Numbered from the stretch's first letter, positions 33,815 through 43,066 are shown. The stretch is 64,000 nucleotides of DNA from Fusibacter bizertensis (GCF_029914245.1 NZ_JARYZI010000002.1:186001-250000); one strand, 5' to 3'. Notes: generated from the letters alone by a model not told the origin. A program made the numbers and translations.

Positions 33815-35425
33815 TCATTGATCCAAATCCACATAAATCACTTTACCTAAATCTTGAATATTGATTTCTTCAACAGATTGATTCATTAGTGCCGCTGCAA
33901 ATTCTAGCGGCACCATGACTCTACCTTCTAGAACAAAAAAGACGCTTTCTTCATTAATAAGCTTTCCTTCCTCATCTGTAAGTCGCATCTCTTTAAGATC
34001 TAGTTTATAGGCCTTTGAATCATGTGTAGCAATAGCTGAATTTGTTGTTGCATCATAACTAATATCAAAACCCATCTGAACAAAAGCCTCTCTAAAAGAA
34101 ACAAACACTTTCAAAGCCTCAGACTGAACTGCATCTTCAAAATAGTAGTCATTTCCTAATTCTAACTTTATCTTTTTACTCAGCGTAAGGCTTGGCTTGC
34201 CTTTGTATTCATGTACAGCGCCATTAAGTTCTTTTGCGATTGCCTTTGCATAAACATCACTAATCACATCGCGTACATATCTGTTATCTACATAAACTTT
34301 ATAATCATAGTAGCCATCCGATTTAATTTTATGCAACATCGCCAGCGGCACTTCCCATAGTCTATGTGCATAGTATTCATGAGAATAAAAGGATAAGGGC
34401 GTTGGAAATACAAAGGAACTAGTTGTCTCTAAGGTAATCGCTGGTTTAGTGGTATTATTCGCAAAATAATCCGTTGAAAACCCATATTCCATATATTTAT
34501 CTGGTACCATCAGTGCATAACCGGTTACGGCACTAATCTTCTCTGCATAATCTTTATTTAATTTATAATACGGTGCTCCTAGATGATCTATCCAGTAATA
34601 TAGTACCTGTCCCATACTATGGTATGTCAAATACGCTCTGAAATCATATCTAAGCATATAAGTCATTAGTGTTTGGGTCTCAATTTCTGAAGCCGATTCA
34701 ACCCCCTTATAATAGTCCTCTCCAGGTTGATCAGTATCTCTATATAAACCGGATTCCCCCCATAAATCTACCCATTTTGAAGCTTCAACATCAAAATAAA
34801 CATCTTCAAAATTGCGATTTAAATCGACACCACTTAAATTGGCTTTTAACCTATTTGGTTTTAAATCCGGTATAAGAGAAGTGAAGTTATTTGCTACTTC
34901 CAAGTTTGAAATGCTCTCAGTTCCAAATTTCGCAACATCAAAACCGTCTGGATTAATGATTGGCAAAAAATGAATAACACTCGTATGAAGAAGCTCCCTT
35001 ACGTTTTGATCAGGTAAATAGGAATCGTTGTAATAGTCTTTAATGTAATCTTCAACCATTTTTAGTACTATTACTGGATTATATGTTTCTCTTGCATGCA
35101 CGCCACCATCTATTAATATATGTGTCTTATCAACATAATCATAATCGTTATATCTAAAAATATTATAAGTCATACGAATCGCATAGATCGGATTGCCATC
35201 TTGTGACTCACCAATTACTTCAAGTTCTAACAAAAAAGCATAGCGTTTTACTAATTGTTGAGCCATTTGATACAAAGTATCAGAATCTGCATTATATCCT
35301 TTTTCAAAAGTTATAACGTCCTCGGAAGCAAAAGATATACCATTAGATGAGCTAGTTAAGATTATAACTAAGACAATGGCTACGGCGAGACTTGGGAACC
35401 CTATTTTATAAAGTAATTTTGGCAT
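33815..35425 (-). CDS. Exported M14 zinc carboxypeptidase with a copper-amine-oxidase-like C-terminal domain
   Basis: 536 residues. An N-terminal hydrophobic segment (about 10-28) serves as a signal peptide or anchor. The M14 catalytic domain has zinc ligands His110 and Glu113 (GGVHARETYNP) and His269 (LTYHSMGQ), and the catalytic Glu333 (ITLETTSS). The last ~110 residues (FREAFVQMGFDISYDATTNSAIATH, VMVPLEFAAALM) match the copper amine oxidase N-domain-like module that often anchors or caps exported proteins. It probably trims peptides or peptidoglycan stems outside the cell. Confidence 0.88.
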   Translation of the reverse strand: MPKLLYKIGFPSLAVAIVLVIILTSSSNGISFASEDVITFEKGYNADSDTLYQMAQQLVKRYAFLLELEVIGESQDGNPIYAIRMTYNIFRYNDYDYVDKTHILIDGGVHARETYNPVIVLKMVEDYIKDYYNDSYLPDQNVRELLHTSVIHFLPIINPDGFDVAKFGTESISNLEVANNFTSLIPDLKPNRLKANLSGVDLNRNFEDVYFDVEASKWVDLWGESGLYRDTDQPGEDYYKGVESASEIETQTLMTYMLRYDFRAYLTYHSMGQVLYYWIDHLGAPYYKLNKDYAEKISAVTGYALMVPDKYMEYGFSTDYFANNTTKPAITLETTSSFVFPTPLSFYSHEYYAHRLWEVPLAMLHKIKSDGYYDYKVYVDNRYVRDVISDVYAKAIAKELNGAVHEYKGKPSLTLSKKIKLELGNDYYFEDAVQSEALKVFVSFREAFVQMGFDISYDATTNSAIATHDSKAYKLDLKEMRLTDEEGKLINEESVFFVLEGRVMVPLEFAAALMNQSVEEINIQDLGKVIYVDLDQ

Positions 35426-35540
35426 TTTACCCCCTTTTTTATATTTATAACTCTATTTATTACTGATACCCTGAAAGATGCTCTAAGAATCTTCGGACAG
35501 TGAATCTATAGATTTCGTCACAACAAGTTGGAACATTCTT

Positions 35541-35572
35541 AAAAAAGCGATGCTTATTTTGAGCATCGCTTA
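35541..35572 (-). terminator. Terminator of the transglycosylase gene
   Basis: Stem AAGCGATGCT (35546-35555) / AGCATCGCTT (35563-35572), followed by T residues on the minus strand. Confidence 0.85.
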
Positions 35573-35586
35573 GGAAATTTATGTTA

Positions 35587-36201
35587 TTATTTCATGGCAT
35601 TAGGATTATAATTATTGGGGCTTTTCAGTGTTATCACAAGGGCTGCAGCTTCTTCATCAGTCATATCAAAAGGTTCTTTTCCAAAATAGTGTAATGTTGC
35701 CTCTTCGATGCCATAGGTTCCTTCACCGAAATATGCAATATTACAATATAGTTCCAAAATCTCCTCTTTTGTATATACTTTTTCAAGCTGAAACGCAACA
35801 AAGAGTTCTGCTACTTTGCGTTCGTATCGCTTCTCAAATGTAAAATACATATTTTTTGCAAGTTGCTGTGTTATGCTGCTACCGCCTTCTAGTTTTGCAC
35901 CTGCTAGAAAATTTTTGATAAAGGCTCTAGCGGTTGATGTGATATTGATGCCAAAATGATCATAAAATTTTCGATCTTCAGATTCAACTACTTGTACTAA
36001 AAAATTACTTGAAATTTCATCAAAATTCACATAACTTCCATCATTCTTTATTTCAGCTACTTTCGAAGCAATAGAAACTTCTTCTACTGCAGCTTTATAC
36101 ATTTGATAACCCGTAAAAACAATTGGCACAGTGAAAACAATTGCAATCATCAATACAATTAAAAGGAGTCTTCTTGTAATTTTCCAAAAATTCATCTTCA
36201 T
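35587..36201 (-). CDS. Monofunctional peptidoglycan transglycosylase (GT51)
   Basis: About 204 residues: one N-terminal anchor helix and a GT51 domain with all five motifs: ESEDRKFYDHFG (catalytic Glu), GGSSITQQLAKN, ERKVAELFVAFQLE, KEEILELYCNIAYFGEGTYGIEEA and PNNYNP. It polymerises lipid II into glycan strands outside the membrane. There is no transpeptidase domain, so it is MtgA/SgtB-like. I placed the start at 36201 (MKMNFW); a second ATG at 36195 is possible. Confidence 0.92.
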   Translation of the reverse strand: MKMNFWKITRRLLLIVLMIAIVFTVPIVFTGYQMYKAAVEEVSIASKVAEIKNDGSYVNFDEISSNFLVQVVESEDRKFYDHFGINITSTARAFIKNFLAGAKLEGGSSITQQLAKNMYFTFEKRYERKVAELFVAFQLEKVYTKEEILELYCNIAYFGEGTYGIEEATLHYFGKEPFDMTDEEAAALVITLKSPNNYNPNAMK

Positions 36202-36224
36202 GGTGTACCCCACTATAGTCAAAC

Positions 36225-36248
36225 AAAAACCCGTCACTTGGACGGGTT
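36225..36248 (-). terminator. Terminator of the small hypothetical gene
   Basis: Stem AACCCGTC (36228-36235) / GACGGGTT (36241-36248), loop of five, T run on the minus strand. Confidence 0.85.
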
Positions 36249-36253
36249 AATAA

Positions 36254-36586
36254 TCAAATGTCATCATGCTCTATTACAAGTACTTGTTCACCAAGTTCGA
36301 TGTCAATTTGTTCAAGTGCTTTTACAATAGGCTCATTTGAATTAAAAGGAATTTCCAAAAGTACGATTTTATAGCCTTCTGCTAGGTATTTTAATATGTT
36401 ATTTTGATACCATTCTAGATAAATGCAAACTCTTGAATCTTGATCAAATTGTCGTCCATAAGTACAGTAAGAAACTAAATCATCTGTTTCATCAATAGTT
36501 CTAATACTAAATTCATTGATCTTTTTTTCAACTTCTTCTGTAACATCTTTGTATGCAACTGCCAATATAGTATATTTGTAGTTCAT
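36254..36586 (-). CDS. Hypothetical cytoplasmic protein
   Basis: 110 residues, not recognised. An alternating strand/helix pattern (YTILAVAYKDVTEEVEKKINEF, YKIVLLEIPFNS, VLVIEHDDI) suggests a small alpha/beta fold. There is no signal peptide or membrane helix. I chose the ATG at 36586, five bases after GGAGGG. It has its own terminator and an 8-base inverted repeat (ATTCTATC/GATAGAAT, 36618-36643) upstream that could be an operator. No function proposed. Confidence 0.65.
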   Translation of the reverse strand: MNYKYTILAVAYKDVTEEVEKKINEFSIRTIDETDDLVSYCTYGRQFDQDSRVCIYLEWYQNNILKYLAEGYKIVLLEIPFNSNEPIVKALEQIDIELGEQVLVIEHDDI

Positions 36587-36745
36587 AGAACCCTCCATGT
36601 GAAACTTTTATAATCTCATTCTATCATTAGGCGAAGATAGAATCAAGCGAATCCCATCGTTGTTAACGCTTTGTAATCAGAAAGAAACTACAATATCTAT
36701 CCCTATATTATACCTTCATCGTCTATATTATATTAGGCATCCATT

Positions 36746-37687
36746 TCAAAGCCTTTTTTTTAAAATTTCACTAAGCAAAACGCCACTTATGTCACTTAAG
36801 AGTTTCGTTTCAAATTCTGCATTGGTACGGTTGATCTTTACTGAATCAAAACCGATACACCCATAACATTCCCCATTTTTGATAAGTGGGATTGAAACTG
36901 TACTCATCACACCAAAAGGTTCAAGTGAGTTCCGGATAGAATCATCAAAAGGGAGCCTACCGAGATCTTCTATATAGATTCGCTCACCATCGCGGTGAAC
37001 ATCTATCCAAGTCTTAAAAGTAGACATGTTCTTATCTTGAAACCCAACCTTCTTACTTTGAATATCCTCTGCACACCACTCATATGGATTAGTTATAAGA
37101 CCATTTACAAAGTCATAATAAATTACAAATGCACGATCTGCATAAACCTTCTCACCTAACAATGCTAACACTTGGCAAATCCTTTGATCAAGACTCAAAT
37201 CGCTTTCTTCTAAAAGCGCCCCATAGGCTTTATAGACCAAATTTAGATAATCAGTATTTTGCTCTAATTGTCTCATGAGATTCGTATGTTCCAGTGTAAA
37301 CATATTTCGTTCGGATACATCTTCTATTATACCAACTATCATTTTGGTTGCTTCTGAATTAGTCAATACACAGGTGAATTTACCTTCAGTATGAAGAGGA
37401 ATGTCATTTTTATCTTTAAAAACTATTTCTAAAGTATCATTTTCTCCTGGTGCCATACTTGAAAAGACATCTTGACAAAGCCACTTAGAATATGGACTCA
37501 CATATTGCCAAAGTTTTAGTTCATCCTGTAGTTCATCCTTTTTAAAATCCAACTTAAGCATGCTTTTAAAGGCTTGGTTTGAATACATGATTTTTCCATA
37601 CTCATCCGCGATAATTACCATTGAAGTTGTATGATGAACGAAATTCATCATACAATCTTCGATTATCTCATTTGATATTTTTAACAT
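36746..37687 (-). CDS. PAS-GAF sensor protein without output domain
   Basis: 313 residues. A PAS domain spans about 10-130 (VIIADEYGKIMYSNQAFKSML, then a PAC-like VGIIEDVSERN) and a GAF domain about 165-310 (RICQVLALLGEKVYADRAFVIYYDF; STVSIPLIKNGECYGCIGFDSV). No kinase, GGDEF, HD or DNA-binding part follows, and the stop comes right after GAF. It may be a stand-alone sensor that acts by protein contact. Soluble; ligand unknown. Confidence 0.82.
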   Translation of the reverse strand: MLKISNEIIEDCMMNFVHHTTSMVIIADEYGKIMYSNQAFKSMLKLDFKKDELQDELKLWQYVSPYSKWLCQDVFSSMAPGENDTLEIVFKDKNDIPLHTEGKFTCVLTNSEATKMIVGIIEDVSERNMFTLEHTNLMRQLEQNTDYLNLVYKAYGALLEESDLSLDQRICQVLALLGEKVYADRAFVIYYDFVNGLITNPYEWCAEDIQSKKVGFQDKNMSTFKTWIDVHRDGERIYIEDLGRLPFDDSIRNSLEPFGVMSTVSIPLIKNGECYGCIGFDSVKINRTNAEFETKLLSDISGVLLSEILKKRL

Positions 37688-37799
37688 TTAGCACCTCAAT
37701 TTCATATAACTATTTTTAATGCATCAGTAGATTTTCTTTATTCTAGTTATAGTATATCTAATTTTCTGATACAGTACTATATGAAATTCCGGTTAGACA

Positions 37800-38312
37800 C
37801 TAATCTAAAACGGGTTTACGTGTTCCAAGTGCCATGACTGCAGTTTTATAGACAATAACAGTGATAACCGTATTAGCGATTGCCGTTGGCACAACAATTG
37901 AAGTAACTAAAATTCCAAGTGGTGCAGGCAAGCCCACAATAAGAAGTGCTGATGTTAAAAATATCATCCCACTTGACACTGTTCCTACAAAACCTATAAT
38001 GCCTGATTTTACTGAATCACTTTTTACATTCATCAAGACTTTTACAAGTGCTAATACTATAAATGCAGTCACTACTTTATCAATCATGTTAGGCAACTGT
38101 CCCCCTGGAAAAGTAGTAGTCATCGCTGTTAATATACCACTTAGAAGACCTGCAAGTAATGTGTTCTTAATAGACGGATTAATCATAATCGCTATAAACA
38201 TAAATGTTAACAATAAATCAAATTTCATTCCGAAAAATCCAGGGACAATCGCATGTAGTACAAACCCCATTGCTAACAATACCGATGTTAATATCATATT
38301 CTTAATTTTCAT
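37800..38312 (-). CDS. trpP: Tryptophan transporter TrpP
   Basis: 170 residues with about five membrane helices. The sequence KNMILTSVLLAMGFVLHAIVPGFFGMKFDLLLTFMFIAIMINP and MTTTFPGGQLPNMIDK matches the TrpP family of tryptophan uptake proteins. A T-box riboswitch with a UGG (Trp) specifier lies upstream, which confirms the substrate. The true start is the ATG at 38312 with AGAGGAG upstream. It should be induced when tRNA-Trp is uncharged. Confidence 0.93.
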   Translation of the reverse strand: MKIKNMILTSVLLAMGFVLHAIVPGFFGMKFDLLLTFMFIAIMINPSIKNTLLAGLLSGILTAMTTTFPGGQLPNMIDKVVTAFIVLALVKVLMNVKSDSVKSGIIGFVGTVSSGMIFLTSALLIVGLPAPLGILVTSIVVPTAIANTVITVIVYKTAVMALGTRKPVLD

Positions 38313-38361
38313 AATGTTTTTCTCCTCTAATTTTTTTAATAGTTTTGTTTGTTCCAACTTT

Positions 38362-38414
38362 TTATTCGTTACTGTCCAATTAAGCGTAGTTCATACCATG
38401 AGATCACCTCCTTT
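38362..38414 (-). other. Perfect Shine-Dalgarno sequence followed by overlapping mini-ORFs in the trpP leader
   Basis: The minus strand carries AAAGGAGGTGATC (38414-38402), complementary over 13 bases to the 16S 3' end. It is followed by ATG GTA TGA (38399-38391), an overlapping ATG AAC TAC GCT TAA (38394-38380), and TTG GAC AGT AAC GAA TAA directly after. All lie after the T-box terminator and before the trpP ribosome site. Confidence 0.6.
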
Positions 38415-38433
38415 AATTCATCAAAATTTTGCA

Positions 38434-38700
38434 TATAAAAAACCGCTTACTCCTATGTTAAAGGAGCAAACGGTTAAGTTCGCGGTACCATCCTTCTTGA
38501 AGCAAAACTGCTTCATCTCAGCTAGGGATACTATCATATCCTGCCTCTATAACGTGAGGACACGGCAACGGCTACTAAAACTTTCGCCGCGCATCTCATA
38601 GGTCCATTCATTTAATGTTGATATATCTTCTCCCACCTCTGAAGACTCTCTGTGATATCATCCAAAAAAACTACTCATCCTAATCAAAGACTTTATTAAA
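38434..38700 (-). promoter_or_regulatory. T-box riboswitch, tryptophan specific
   Basis: The minus strand has the T-box core TGGTACCGCG (38490-38481), an AGAGAG motif (38651-38646), and a specifier UGG followed by A at 38606-38604 in the context GAATGGACC. The terminator AACCGTTTGCTCC (38475-38463) / GGAGTAAGCGGTT (38453-38441) with a T run follows. Uncharged tRNA-Trp should switch it to antitermination and turn on trpP. Confidence 0.93.
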
Positions 38701-38782
38701 CTTTTTTAATTATTCTTAATTATACAGACTTTTCAAAATACTTCAAGTTTTATTTTGTTACGTTTTGTTAACACCTGCTCGG

Positions 38783-39934
38783 TTACTGGTATGAAATAGA
38801 TGCATAATAACTGTCTAAATCAAATCCATGTGTTGTAACTGAAGCGATTGAACGATTAAACACTTGACTTTCAGCAAGTGAAGTTTCTAAAGAATTGCTA
38901 CTTAATGATTCTAACCATTTATGAAAATCATCCACTTTTAGCCCATAATTGTTATTCAACACAATAATTGCACGCTTAACTAGATCGATAAGCAGTGATT
39001 CGTTGTCTTTAGGATGGATTGTCTTTATGGCATCATCCACTGCCTTTGGTGCACGATTTAACTTGGAACTAAACTCATGCAGATAGAAAAAAATACCATA
39101 ATTATGAAGTTTTCCAGTGTTTACATCTATAAACCACAGATCTTTATCAAACGCCGTTGATGTATATCCCATGTATTTAAGTGCTGTTAAGTCATAAAAA
39201 ATACCTTCGCAAATTTTTCTTGAACCAAGTGGTTTTAGGTAACCAAGAACTGATTCTAAAATCACTATTGGTTCGATTCCCTTTTCTTTTTTAAAGACGA
39301 TATAGCCATGGGTATTTGTTTCAAAACTATCAATAATTTGAGGAATCTCTACTTTAAAAAAACCTTCTCCACCAACTTTTAATAAATCAATAGAGTCCAT
39401 AAAGATCTTCCTTTTTAACTTGGTGATTTCAAGCATTACATACTCTTCAGATACATACATAAATCCAAGTTCAATCATCACGCGTTTTAAATATTTGAAT
39501 CTAACACATTTTCCATTTACACTCATTAGCTCTATACTTCGTTTTTTCTTACTTCGTTTGACATTTTCTTCAGAATTGTAGTTTATATTTTCATCTTGAG
39601 CATTTGCTGAGTGTTTCGCTGCGTTTTTAGTTGAAGATGAATGGGTAGTTGATGTGTTATTATAACTTGTACTAGACTCTTTTTTATGATTTCTATAAAT
39701 AAGACGTTCTTTCTCATAAAACTTATTTTGCTCAATTAAAATCTGCCCTTCATTGTAAAGCGCATTAATTTTACTCATAATAAACAAAGCTTCCTTGAGA
39801 TTTGAAACATCTGGATGCCACATTTTTGCAAGTGCACGATATTCTCTTTTTATGCCTTTAACAGTAAAAAGTTCAGATGGCATATCACAGTTCATTATAT
39901 AATCTTTATTGTTGAATTTATCTTTTTTTGTCAT
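38783..39934 (-). CDS. J-domain protein of unknown function
   Basis: 383 residues. The N-terminal ~70 residues are a J-domain (VKGIKREYRALAKMWHPDVSNLKEALFIMSKINALYNEG) with HPD near residues 40-42, so it should stimulate a DnaK-type chaperone. A Ser/Asn-rich linker (about 80-125) leads to a ~250-residue C-terminal domain I do not recognise; it has none of the DnaJ zinc-finger cysteines. Two ATGs overlap; the one at 39934 is better spaced from GGAG. It is probably a client-specific co-chaperone. Confidence 0.8.
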   Translation of the reverse strand: MTKKDKFNNKDYIMNCDMPSELFTVKGIKREYRALAKMWHPDVSNLKEALFIMSKINALYNEGQILIEQNKFYEKERLIYRNHKKESSTSYNNTSTTHSSSTKNAAKHSANAQDENINYNSEENVKRSKKKRSIELMSVNGKCVRFKYLKRVMIELGFMYVSEEYVMLEITKLKRKIFMDSIDLLKVGGEGFFKVEIPQIIDSFETNTHGYIVFKKEKGIEPIVILESVLGYLKPLGSRKICEGIFYDLTALKYMGYTSTAFDKDLWFIDVNTGKLHNYGIFFYLHEFSSKLNRAPKAVDDAIKTIHPKDNESLLIDLVKRAIIVLNNNYGLKVDDFHKWLESLSSNSLETSLAESQVFNRSIASVTTHGFDLDSYYASISYQ

Positions 39935-40122
39935 CATTTCTCCACATCATTTCAAGTTATGTACTGATTATACAACTCACAACATAAAGTTTCAACCATA
40001 CTGTCATTACTATAACTGAGACTAAAGTACGAAATATTTCGGACCAAATGATGTTAATACTATGTAATAGTCTCTCTAATATGCTAAAATAAAAGGAATA
40101 CAAAACTTAGGAATGGTACCTC

Positions 40123-42261
40123 ATGAAAAATAATAAAAATTCAATGATCAATACTTTACTAGTCCTATTTGTAATACTTCTCATGCAGAGCATGGTTTTT
40201 AGTTTTCCCGTTTTTTCGACTACATTATCACCTGATATAGCGGATAAACTAGATGCTGATGAAATTACTTGGCTAAAGCAACATCAAAATGAAGCTATCT
40301 ACGTAGGATTTGACCCAGCAGGAGGTATGGAGTATTTTACAGATACTGATGGCACACAAGGTTATCTCAACGATATCCTTAGCTTACTTTCAGAAAAGCT
40401 GAACCTCAACTTTGTAACAAGACCCGATCTAAATTGGGGGGAAGCTGTAGACGCTTTGTCATCTGGAGATATTCAACTTCTTTTTGGTGCCAATCCAACG
40501 CCAGAACGTTTGAAGACAATGGATTTCACCAATGAAATCTACAGCGTACCTTATACGATTCTTAGTGTTCAAAATGGAGATGTCAAAAACATAGGCGATA
40601 TCAACGGAAAACACATTGGTTTCATAGAAGGTGATGTCGTTAGTGAACTCTTTGCAAAAGCATATAGCAATTTACATTTTGATACTGTGTTTTATCCCAA
40701 TCAAGAAGCAGCACTTGAAGCATTAGCGTCTCGTAGCATAGACGCATTTATCACTTCTGGTGGCGATGTAGTCTATGATTATTTGTTTAGATATCCCCAG
40801 ATCCAAATTGTAGCCAACTTAGATGATATCCGCTCGCTTATGACATTTGCTTCATTAAAAGAAAATCAGCAATTGATAGAAATTCTGACAAAATCTTTTG
40901 AATGTTGTACATTAGATTTTGAACTCTCCATAAAAAAAGCACGAACACTATATGTAAGAAAAATTTTGCACTTAACTGATATTGAAATCAATTGGCTAAA
41001 AGAAAATCCATCTATTAACGTTGGCGTACCAAACGACTATCTTCCTATAGACTACTTTACTGAAGGGAAATATAGTGGTATTGCTGGTCATTATCTCAAC
41101 AGTTTTGCCGAATTAATTGGACTCGAAATAATAGCACAACCTAATTCTTTTGATGTCGCTTATAATAAGATGCTCGCTGGAGAACTTGATCTACTTAACA
41201 TGGCTAAAACTGAGGAGCGCCTAAGCCTTTTTACGTTTACTGATGCTTTTAGCAATGAACGAGACGTCATCTACGGACTTAAAGAAAACACTTATGTTCA
41301 TGATATTTACGGGCTCGAAGGGAAAAAAGTTGCAGTGATAGAGGGATTCTGGCATATTGATCACCTAAAATATAATTTGCAATCCCCCAATCTTTTGATT
41401 GTTAAAGATATTCAGGAAGCAATTAAAGCAGTTGTAACGCATCGTGCAGATTATTTCATTGAAACACCAGCCGTTGCTGATTATTATATCTCAGGCTTAG
41501 GATACAATGACATTATCAAAAAAGGAGAAACTTCATCTGATTCTTTTTTATATTTTGGTATGATCAACTCTGATGCGCCACTCGCTTCTATTTTTAATAA
41601 AGCAAAAGTATTGCTCAACTATGAGAATTCCAAATACCTTGGCATCCAAGAAGTGCCTGAAATTGACAACGTTGCAAATAAGCGATTGATTTTTATGCTA
41701 TCTGGTGCCGGAGTTTTACTCGTGGCACTCATCTTGATATTACTAAAATTTCAACGTGATCTCTTCTTAACAAAAGAAAGAGAACGCTTAATCTATATTG
41801 ACCCATTAACAGGCATTTATAACAGAAGTTATTTTAACTCTATTGAAAAACAGATTGATCACTTAGGCTATCCACAGTTGCTATTTGTTCTTGATATAAA
41901 TAATCTTAAAATCATCAATGATAAGTTTGGTCATCTTACCGGAGATTTATTAATTGATAATGTCTCAAAAATATTGATCCAAGTTGCTTCTAAGTACAAA
42001 GGAACTGCTATTCGAATGGGTGGAGATGAATTTGTTTTATTGTTTACAGGTATCTCAGATCTAAGCACTAGTCAGGTTTTGGCTCATCTTGAAACTGAAT
42101 TCAGTACTACCTCTCTAAGTGATCAAGAACATACTTTCCTAAATGCATTAGAAGTTGCAATTGGTGTAGCAACTAGGAGTTCTAATCACACTTCATTTGA
42201 AGCCTTATTTAGGGAAGCTGACAAAAATATGTATATCAATAAAACTAAAATGAAATCATAA
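40123..42261 (+). CDS. Membrane diguanylate cyclase with two periplasmic-type solute-binding domains
   Basis: 712 residues. A signal peptide (about 10-37) is followed by two tandem bacterial extracellular solute-binding domains (SBP family 3), about 45-280 and 285-510. The second ligand site starts SINVGVPNDYLPIDYFTEGKYSGIAGHYLNSFAE. Then come a membrane helix (LIFMLSGAGVLLVALILILL) and a C-terminal GGDEF domain with intact active site GGDEF at 633-637. There is no RxxD inhibition site five residues before. It makes cyclic di-GMP in response to an outside ligand, probably an amino acid. Confidence 0.92.
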   Translation: MKNNKNSMINTLLVLFVILLMQSMVFSFPVFSTTLSPDIADKLDADEITWLKQHQNEAIYVGFDPAGGMEYFTDTDGTQGYLNDILSLLSEKLNLNFVTRPDLNWGEAVDALSSGDIQLLFGANPTPERLKTMDFTNEIYSVPYTILSVQNGDVKNIGDINGKHIGFIEGDVVSELFAKAYSNLHFDTVFYPNQEAALEALASRSIDAFITSGGDVVYDYLFRYPQIQIVANLDDIRSLMTFASLKENQQLIEILTKSFECCTLDFELSIKKARTLYVRKILHLTDIEINWLKENPSINVGVPNDYLPIDYFTEGKYSGIAGHYLNSFAELIGLEIIAQPNSFDVAYNKMLAGELDLLNMAKTEERLSLFTFTDAFSNERDVIYGLKENTYVHDIYGLEGKKVAVIEGFWHIDHLKYNLQSPNLLIVKDIQEAIKAVVTHRADYFIETPAVADYYISGLGYNDIIKKGETSSDSFLYFGMINSDAPLASIFNKAKVLLNYENSKYLGIQEVPEIDNVANKRLIFMLSGAGVLLVALILILLKFQRDLFLTKERERLIYIDPLTGIYNRSYFNSIEKQIDHLGYPQLLFVLDINNLKIINDKFGHLTGDLLIDNVSKILIQVASKYKGTAIRMGGDEFVLLFTGISDLSTSQVLAHLETEFSTTSLSDQEHTFLNALEVAIGVATRSSNHTSFEALFREADKNMYINKTKMKS

Positions 42262-42307
42262 AAAACAACCGGTTAAACTGATTACAGTTATACCGGTTGT
42301 TTTTTTA
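42261..42307. terminator. Bidirectional terminator between the GGDEF and nitroreductase genes
   Basis: Arms AAACAACCGGT (42263-42273) / ACCGGTTGTTT (42292-42302) with an inner AACTG/CAGTT stem and A/T runs on both sides. Confidence 0.88.
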
Positions 42308-42327
42308 CTTAAGGCAATAAACCTTTA

Positions 42328-42927
42328 TTACTTATAAATTTTTACTCTATCTTCAAGAGGTGCAAATTCTTTTTCTCCAACTGGCGCTAGAGGTTTTCCG
42401 AAAGGCATTTGAGCAATTAACTTCCAATTGTTTGGAATTTTCCAAGTTTCCTTGACACTGCTTTGGATGATTTCGTTATAATGCTGAAGTGAAGCACCTA
42501 GACCCTCACCTTCTAAAGCCGTCCAGATTGCAAATTGTAGCATACCGCTTGATTGTTCTGACCACACAGGAAAATTGTCTTTGTATAGTGGAAACTGTTG
42601 TTGTAAACCTTCAACTATTGCTTGATCTTCAAAATACAATATAGTACCATAACCTGCTTTGAAAGAATCCATCTTTTCACTTGTAGGTGCAAAGGCTTCA
42701 GCAGGGACAACTTTTCTTAAAGATTCTCTAGTTAGCTCCCAAAGTTTGTCATGCTCTCCATCTAAAAGAACGACAGCTCTTGCTGTTTGTGAATTAAATG
42801 CTGAGGGTACAAACTTCACCGCATGCTCTACGATTTCTTTTATAGTCTCATCAGTTACATCTACATTTTTTCCAATTGCATAATAAGATCTTCTCTCTTC
42901 AATTGCTTGATCAAATGATTTTTTCAT
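42328..42927 (-). CDS. Nitroreductase-family flavoprotein (Frm2-like)
   Basis: 199 residues. The opening KSFDQAIEERRSYYAIG, KFVPSAFNSQTARAVVL and GLGASLQHYN match the small FMN nitroreductases of the YdgI/Frm2/Hbn1 type. They reduce nitro or quinone compounds with NAD(P)H. It is a single gene with a strong promoter overlapped by repeated TTAGTGATAT sites, so it is probably induced by a stress signal through a repressor encoded elsewhere. Confidence 0.9.
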   Translation of the reverse strand: MKKSFDQAIEERRSYYAIGKNVDVTDETIKEIVEHAVKFVPSAFNSQTARAVVLLDGEHDKLWELTRESLRKVVPAEAFAPTSEKMDSFKAGYGTILYFEDQAIVEGLQQQFPLYKDNFPVWSEQSSGMLQFAIWTALEGEGLGASLQHYNEIIQSSVKETWKIPNNWKLIAQMPFGKPLAPVGEKEFAPLEDRVKIYK

Positions 42928-42967
42928 AATAAAATTCTCCTTTAAAAATAAGTATTTTTATCTTTAA

Positions 42968-43066
42968 TTAGTGATATGTGGTTAAAAAAAAGAATAACAA
43001 TTGTTTGTCTAATATCACTAAGTTATATCTTGAATTAAATATATCACTAACTAGTAATTTCGTCAA
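42968..43066 (-). promoter_or_regulatory. Nitroreductase promoter with three TTAGTGATAT operator half-sites
   Basis: On the minus strand: TTGACG (43066-43061), 17-base spacer, TATATT (43043-43038). TTAGTGATAT occurs at 43050-43041 (over the -10), at 43021-43012, and inverted at 42968-42977. Confidence 0.65.

Noticed and set aside
37699-37788. 11-base inverted repeat AATTTCATATA / TATATGAAATT
   Set aside because: The arms are 68 bases apart in very AT-rich DNA and straddle no clear promoter; probably chance.
37861-38601. A long plus-strand open frame opposite trpP and its T-box
   Set aside because: It is antisense to a confident gene and riboswitch, its N-terminal part reads through membrane helices of trpP in reverse, and it has no ribosome site.
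39938-40122. Cyclic di-GMP riboswitch before the GGDEF gene
   Set aside because: The conserved core of c-di-GMP-I or -II aptamers is not visible; only a 12-base palindrome CGAAATATTTCG at 40030-40041.
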